From the NCBI GenBank assembly GCA_015680685.1, contig MNCI01015796.1, positions 659,813 through 723,812 on the forward strand: a DNA stretch of 64,000 nucleotides. The letters are read 5' to 3'. The notes beneath the pieces are model-generated. The model had not been told where the DNA came from and ran no database searches. It saw only the letters and a list, made by a program, of their open reading frames with translations. Position numbers and translations under genes: made by a program. Shown here piece by piece: positions 58,568 to 64,000 of this stretch. This stretch comes from Gnetum montanum (lineage: Eukaryota; Streptophyta; Gnetopsida; Gnetales; Gnetaceae). Positions within the stretch are counted from its first letter, which is position 1; each line of letters begins with the position of its first letter.

Positions 58568-60670
58568 ATGGCTCCTAAGCATCCTTCTCAAGATTCTTCT
58601 CAAGTACAAGCTCCTTTAGGTAGCTATAAATTAGTGCCTATTCTTTTGCATCAAAATAATGCAATTGTTGCTTCTAATTTTGTGCATAACTTACTTGGAG
58701 TGGAGGAATTTCAATATCTCACAACCTCAAGATTGTCTTAGCTTCTTATCTTTTCTATTTTTAAAGCATCATATTGTAAAAATTTGATAATATGGTGTAA
58801 TTTCTATATTAAAACTAAAAGTTTTCCTACACAAGTGACCTTTGGACCATTAGTGATTACTCCAACCAATATTCGATCAATTTTACTTAGGGAAGAATCT
58901 TTTAATCCCTTCTATTTTCTCTCCTAAGTTTCACATGTTTTGTCAAGAAGAGTTGTTTGATTATGTTCATGATTTTGCTATCCACCAAAGTTAATTTTAT
59001 TTTGGTGATTTTATTAATGAAATTAATTTTGAATTATGTTAATTTATTAATAGTAAATTTTTATCACATCCACACCACTCCTATGTTAGATCCTAATCCA
59101 TCTACATTCTCCATGGTGCCAAATTTGACAAGGTTTATGACTGGTCATTATCCTTTTTTTTTCTTACCCTACATCTCATCATGAAATGTGTTGCTACCAC
59201 CAAGAAAAATTTTCAAAACCCTTACACTATATATTATGTACCCATTATCATGTCTTTAATTTTAAGTTATAGTGATTCAACCAATCTTCTTAGTTGTTTC
59301 AATCCTAGTTTACATCCCAAGTTCCTTAAAGAAGAGAGAATTCTGAGGAGTCAGATTAAGGATGTAAAGAAAGGTCAAAGGGCTTTTAAAAAAGCCCAAA
59401 ATCTAGAAGAAATCAATGAGGTATTTTTTATATATATTTATATATTTTATTATACTTGTTTGTTAATTATGTATTTTTATGTATTCATTGGTGGTGCAAT
59501 TTAGGCTACAGAATGAACCAATGGAAGGTGTACCAATGAAAGGTGCTCAGAATTTTGAAAGAGAACAGTCAACTTCAAGGGAAAATTTGGTTGAGATAGA
59601 GCTCAATTCTAAGGTTTAGATATCCTTATTTAATGTCCTACTTTATTGTTTTTACCTTGTATATTTTTTTCTCATAAATTTTTATTTTTATAGAAACAAG
59701 ATACTTGGCAAGGTTCTAGTAACTCAGTAATTTTAAGCTCCAAACAAAAGGAGAGTATCAAATAATAAAAGGATAGCACCAAATAGAAAGATAAAGGAAA
59801 GGAGCTCAAGAAAAATTTGATTATATCTAAATTTTAAATACTTCCCTTCTCTTTCTTCTTCTTGTGTAATGTTGAGTTCATGTTCATTATTTTGTGTTGT
59901 AGATCTCTTTGGGTTGAAGGTACTTCATCCAAGAGTTGGGAAGAGATACCATCACATATACAATATTTGAACAGACCTCCACTCCTCCATCAAGATCACC
60001 ACTTATTACCTCTTCTCATGTAACCCTGATAAGGGATTCTTTACCATAGGTTGTGTTGGCTTTAGTTCATGGATCCATTTCGGTAACTCCTTCAATCACC
60101 ATCATGTGTTCTTCCTTCTTACTAGGATAGATGGTGGTCACTATTGAAGAAGAACTTGTTCTTTTTTGGAATCTTGGTCAATGGATTACAAGAAATACAT
60201 CATATTCCATTCATGAGGAGATGTACCTCATGAGGGAGTATAGATCTTTCAACTTCAAAGGAGATTATGAACTAGTGTAAGCTAGTGCTACATCCTCATT
60301 TTATCTAATTCCCAAGGATGTTCCAAAAGTTGTTAAAAATATGGAACAACTCTTAGGATAATTACATAGTTCCACATATCTTGAATGTTATCAACTAACT
60401 TGTGAATGAATTCTTCAAGTTAAGAATGATCAACTTCAAGTGAGTTCTTGCTCTTCTTTTTCTTTCTTCCTTTTCACTTCATTTGATCTTTTCATTCATA
60501 ATCTTAAACTTGTTTTATGCATGCAGAGGAAGGAAAAAGAATGGCAAGATGAAATGACCCATTAATCTCTTCAGGAAAATTTGCTAGAAGCTAAACTTGT
60601 AAAGAAGGATGAAGCATAGGTTGCAATGAAGAGCATTTCCAAGTACATCAAACAATTATGTGATGGTTTT
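58568..60670 (+). pseudogene. decayed multi-exon gene with phase-0 introns, family unknown
   Basis: ATG at 58568 starts MAPKHPSQDSSQVQAPLGSY. The first exon (to 59420) has stops and a frame change, with LLGVEEFQYLTTSRL and FGPLVITPTNIRSILLREES readable. Three introns are visible: 59421-59511 (GTATTT..ACAG), 59614-59693 (GTTTAG..ATAG) and 60440-60526 (GTGAGT..GCAG), 80-91 bases long and AT-rich; a fourth ends at 59902. Joining at these sites keeps one frame: exon 2 (59512-59613) is fully open and starts NEPMEGVPMKGAQNF; the last exon reads RKEKEWQDEMTH, and ends KYIKQLCDGF with stop at 60671. The C-terminal half is charged and helix-like. The stop overlaps the end of the next LTR, so the LTR may have cut it. 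It resembles retroelement extra ORFs in style, but I name no family. Confidence 0.55.
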
Positions 60671-61535
60671 TGATGAGCGGTGAGGTACCCCCTATGTTCA
60701 ACCATACGAATCATAAGTGTTCATGCATAATCTAGTCAAATTTTGTGGATGGGACTAGTTGTGGCATCTAAATCATTATGCCTTGATCATAGTTCATTGT
60801 CTTCCCACTTGGACTAGTTGTAGCTTGTCACATATGGTTAGTCCAAAGTGAGGCATATGATTCTTGATGTTGTTGCGGCCTTACACTACTCCTAATGATA
60901 ATAAAGAAACCAATTATTTAAACTAATTAACAATGGAAAATAAAATCTAAACTAGCCTGCAGGCGATGAGTTCTTTTTCCCAGCTTGTTGTACACATCCT
61001 GAATCCACATATCCACCAACGGGATTACCAAGTACTATGCTACTAGGTGAACCAAGCAATAACACTACTTGGATTACCAAGCCAGTACGTGTTTATGCTA
61101 AAAATTGGTCACACTCATTTCACCCATTCATTAATATGCATGGAAACATAAATATTAACTAAGTACATGAAATGTAAATTACATGGAAAGTAAATTTAAA
61201 GTCAAAGTGCTACAATGAATAATAATCAATCTCAATCTTATTGACATTCATGGAATGTGTCTAGGTACATTGCCACTTAAATAAGACATTGTACAACTAA
61301 CTCAAATCCACACTATGGGCACTCATATAAAACTTCAAGAGTTCGGCTACTCTATTGACCAAAGAATTACATAAACATGGTTGTGAGTGCCTATTTATAT
61401 AGGAAAATAGGCACTGCATCAATAGGGTGGATCGATGTAATAGACTACATCGATGAGGCCTAGTCGACACAACAAACCATGTCGATAGGGCCTAGTCGAT
61501 GATGCCCAATTGAAACAACAGACCATATTTCATCA
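60671..61535 (-). repeat. Athila-like LTR, minus strand (3' LTR)
   Basis: 865 bp; on the minus strand it starts TGATGAAATATGG and ends CCGCTCATCA. Same family as LTR-A/B/C, with U3 words such as CATCGATGTAG and TATATAAATAGG near the expected TATA place (about 61400). The sequence before its start on the minus strand has 'gttgtgggggta', like a polypurine tract, and no primer site follows its end. It is therefore taken as a 3' LTR whose internal region lies to the right. Confidence 0.82.
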
Positions 61536-62810
61536 TACCCCCACAACTAAATGATAACTCATTTTCAAGTTCTTTACAAAATTGGGAAGGTATGGAATTA
61601 TTGACTAGCTTTTAACATAATAAAACAAGAAAAAATAGACATAAAAAATTGAGTGTTGCATTACAAAATTTTATTCTAGTGGATGTATACAAAATGATAG
61701 AGTGACAAAAAGACTAAACAAACATTGAAGATTAAAAAATTTACAATGGTCTTTAAGAATCCACTGAAGATGATTCTTCTTGTTGTTGGTAGTGGTGGCA
61801 GACTTCCAACCTATATTATTATGTCAATGTTTCTCTGGTTATGTGCAACATTCTTGAAGGATGGACTGAAATTTCTTCTCATCATCCCATGGATCTAGTA
61901 AACATGTGATGCTTGAGCTACTATATTGTATGTGCTACGATTTGACCATGGACATATCTTCTGTTGTCCCTCTCTTGGCTTCATTTCCATGCTTGGAAAA
62001 AGACCTTCTTCATTAGGCATTTCTTTTAGCATTACCTATAGTCATCAAAGGATCAACGTTAGTTTTGGTAAATTTTCCTTTAGTATTAACCCTTTTTAGA
62101 TCCCCTAGTTTTCATTCAAGCACAAGGTGATGATAGCATACTATGACCAAGGCTATGAGGTAACTAAAATCATCAAGTTGTTTACATTATTTTGATCAAT
62201 TACTATTACTTACCATCAAAAATAGGATGTTAGAAAAATTTCAAAATTTCAAGGTAGACATCCCTAGCCCCCATGACTAATAAGCATAACTCTAGAAGCA
62301 CACAAGTTTTCAAACAATTGAAACCAAAGGTCTGATTCAGGAGATGGCCAAGAAATATTGAAGTTGAAGAATATTTTAATAGAAGAGTAGGAAAAAGTAA
62401 AAGGGTAATTGAAAGTGATAATAAGTAGTCCCATAATTATGCATAAATTCAAAGAAATTGTCATTGATGTTCTACAAGATGTGAAGGTTAGTTTAAAGCC
62501 ATGTTCAACAAAAGTTATGCAAGTGGATCCTTCCCAAAGCAGGCTCTTACCATAATGCCCTTTCATAAAAACTTCTATAGATGTCTATGGGCACCCAAGA
62601 AGTTAAACGTAAACCATTCTTTCATTCCAAAAAACACACAACTACTGTGGTTGGGATGTTGCACTATACTACACAAAACCAAAAGGCTTATAATTGTATG
62701 CAACAATGAGGTGAATAATGAAATGAGAAGGGATTGTAGAGATTAGAATGTAAGTTACTTGACCATGTCCATAATAGGTTCTTGTGAAAAATGTGATTAA
62801 AATAATTAGC

Positions 62811-62815
62811 ATACC
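62811..62815 (+). other. paralogous empty target site (ATACC)
   Basis: Left context 'catgtccataatagg...aataattagc' matches that before LTR-A; right context 'tattcttccaagatcaaaccaag' matches that after LTR-C ('tatttgttaagattttagatcaag'). The 5-mer occurs once here and twice around 27866-47283. Confidence 0.75.
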
Positions 62816-63634
62816 TATTCTTCCAAGATCAAACCAAGTTCATACTATGAACAGTAACCTCACATTGATGTGTTTCTTCTAGCCAACCACCATGAGTCCA
62901 AAACCACCTCAAAGAACAATCATCACTTTAAAAAGAGAAGAAGGAAGGAAGGGCCTTAGTTAGAGATGCATCTTTAGGCATGTGTAATGTGTCTTTCCAG
63001 CCCCATAACCAATGCTTGTAGTCTATGATTATGTTTAAGGGGTATGCTTTGAATTTCCATTATTGTTTTTTCTTCCTTAAGGTCACACCCTTACCATTCC
63101 CACTTGGTCATCCCTCTTTTTTTAAAACACAATGATCATTGATTAATTTTAGTTTCATGAAATAAGAACCAAATCGTTTCCATGAACAGACCTTTTATTC
63201 AGAGATCTAAAGGGATGGATGAGGTGGTCTCACTACTTTACATAATTACTTACCCAATCATCTTGATAGTATAGCACAAAAACCCAACACATAGTGTTGA
63301 ATTTTGCATCATGACTTGGCAATATTATTAATAGAAATATAAAAGACATTCATAAAACATAAAAGAAATGACTTAAGAAAAGACAAAAATATAAAGAAAA
63401 GAAAAATATGAAGAAATAGAAAACATATAAAGAATTAGAAGATTTTGGAAGAAATAGGAAAATGATTAAAAATTATAAAACATAAAAGGTGAAAAACACT
63501 TATTAGTTCTTGAACCAGGATGGAGCATCTCCCCCATGACTAATCTTATGGTTGTACATTTGAAAGATGGACTACATAATTCCCTAGTTATACACCATCA
63601 ATTTCCCATATATCACTATTATTGATTTAATTAA

Positions 63635-63805
63635 TCATGTGGTAGCACATCTAACATTGGTGGTAGTCTCATTTGAATCATTTAGAGATGTATCTTCATC
63701 TGGACTTAAAGGTATTTCCAATTTGGAGGATCCAAATGTGTTTGCTTCTTCTTCTTGATTTTCTATTTTAATTCTTGGGTCTCCATGTCTAATATCCTTT
63801 TCTGA
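63635..63805 (-). pseudogene. short acidic open frame next to the LTR, unknown
   Basis: Minus-strand frame with TSEKDIRHGDPRIKIENQEE and KLEIPLSPDEDTSLNDSNET before its stop. The part beyond 63805 lies in the LTR and is not coding. Acidic and low complexity, with no domain. It may be a remnant of the element's ORF. Confidence 0.35.
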
Positions 63806-64000
63806 TGTTGATGAGTGGCGAGGTACCCCTACACTCAACCATATGAATACGAGCATGCACGCGCGATCCGGTCAAACTCCGCAGACTAAATGCCTTAACA
63901 CCACAAGAAACACTTGGGGTTAATCGTTCGTTGTCTTCCCAGGCTTGCTTGTAAGTGTCACGGTGTATGGTTAAGCAAGTCTGAGGTATGTGATTTTTTT
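63806..64000 (-). repeat. Athila-like LTR, minus strand, cut by the window edge
   Basis: On the minus strand it ends 'gaggtac...ctcgccactcatca'-like, matching the end of 60671-61535 and of 1-716. By position it is the 5' LTR of the short element, but no primer site is seen next to it (ACATCAGAAAAGG follows). Confidence 0.75.

Larger units (their letters stand above)
61536..63805 (-). mobile_element. internal region of a short Athila-like derivative
   Basis: 2.3 kb between two minus-strand LTRs of one family, so a non-autonomous or deleted element. No gag or pol seen. Its 62500-63340 part is the uninterrupted counterpart of 27556-27865 plus 47284-48330. The empty version of the target, 'agcATACCtatt', is at 62808-62819. 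Confidence 0.6.

Noticed and set aside
62264-62746. Open frames on both strands
   Set aside because: They overlap and fall in the repeat that matches the non-coding target region at 27556-27865.

Overview
The window reads as plant repeat DNA. There are plant-type Ty1/copia elements primed by initiator tRNA-Met, Ty3/gypsy elements of the Tat kind (extra RNase H domain) and of the Athila kind (tRNA-Asp-type primer site), CG is scarce nearly everywhere, and there is no intact host gene. This fits a large-genome seed plant, perhaps a gymnosperm; the species is an inference I cannot fix. Almost all coding sequence is decayed by stops and frameshifts, so most coding entries are pseudogenes read by eye across several frames.

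Layout. 1-716: tail of an Athila-like LTR. 938-6986: copia element with two LTRs, primer site and a gag but no pol. 7.2-9.8 kb: block of AGATGTCT repeats, then a minus-strand gypsy gag. 9.8-26.2 kb: Tat-like material in the order gag tail, protease, minisatellite, minus-strand extra ORF, a long ~191-bp tandem array, reverse transcriptase and two RNase H domains.

27866-47283 is one large Athila-like element with THREE LTRs, LTR-gag-pol-ORF-LTR-ORF-LTR, bounded by the 5-bp duplication ATACC. Its first LTR is split by a 3.2-kb insertion (28414-31638) with its own 5-bp duplication GAAAC and a CG-rich segment. A diverged paralogue of the empty target site lies at 62811-62815.

47.3-50.9 kb: right half of the target repeat, AT-rich DNA, and a second Athila-type gag fragment. 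50962-57373: a 1.3-kb inverted duplication, each arm holding a 5S-rRNA-like segment, around a minus-strand copia fragment and a second array (192-194 bp period) of the same palindrome-centred family. 57.4-58.1 kb: 45-bp and 41-bp tandem repeats. 58568-60670: a decayed gene with visible GT-AG introns. 60671-64000: a minus-strand LTR, short internal region, and the start of a second LTR running off the window.

The nesting gives a relative order: old Tat and target repeats first, the three-LTR element inserted in the target repeat, and the 3.2-kb insertion later still. The points that most merit follow-up are the three-LTR element with its paralogous empty site, the fold-back event in its reverse transcriptase, the palindromic ~192-bp repeat family, and the 5S-like segments in the inverted repeat.
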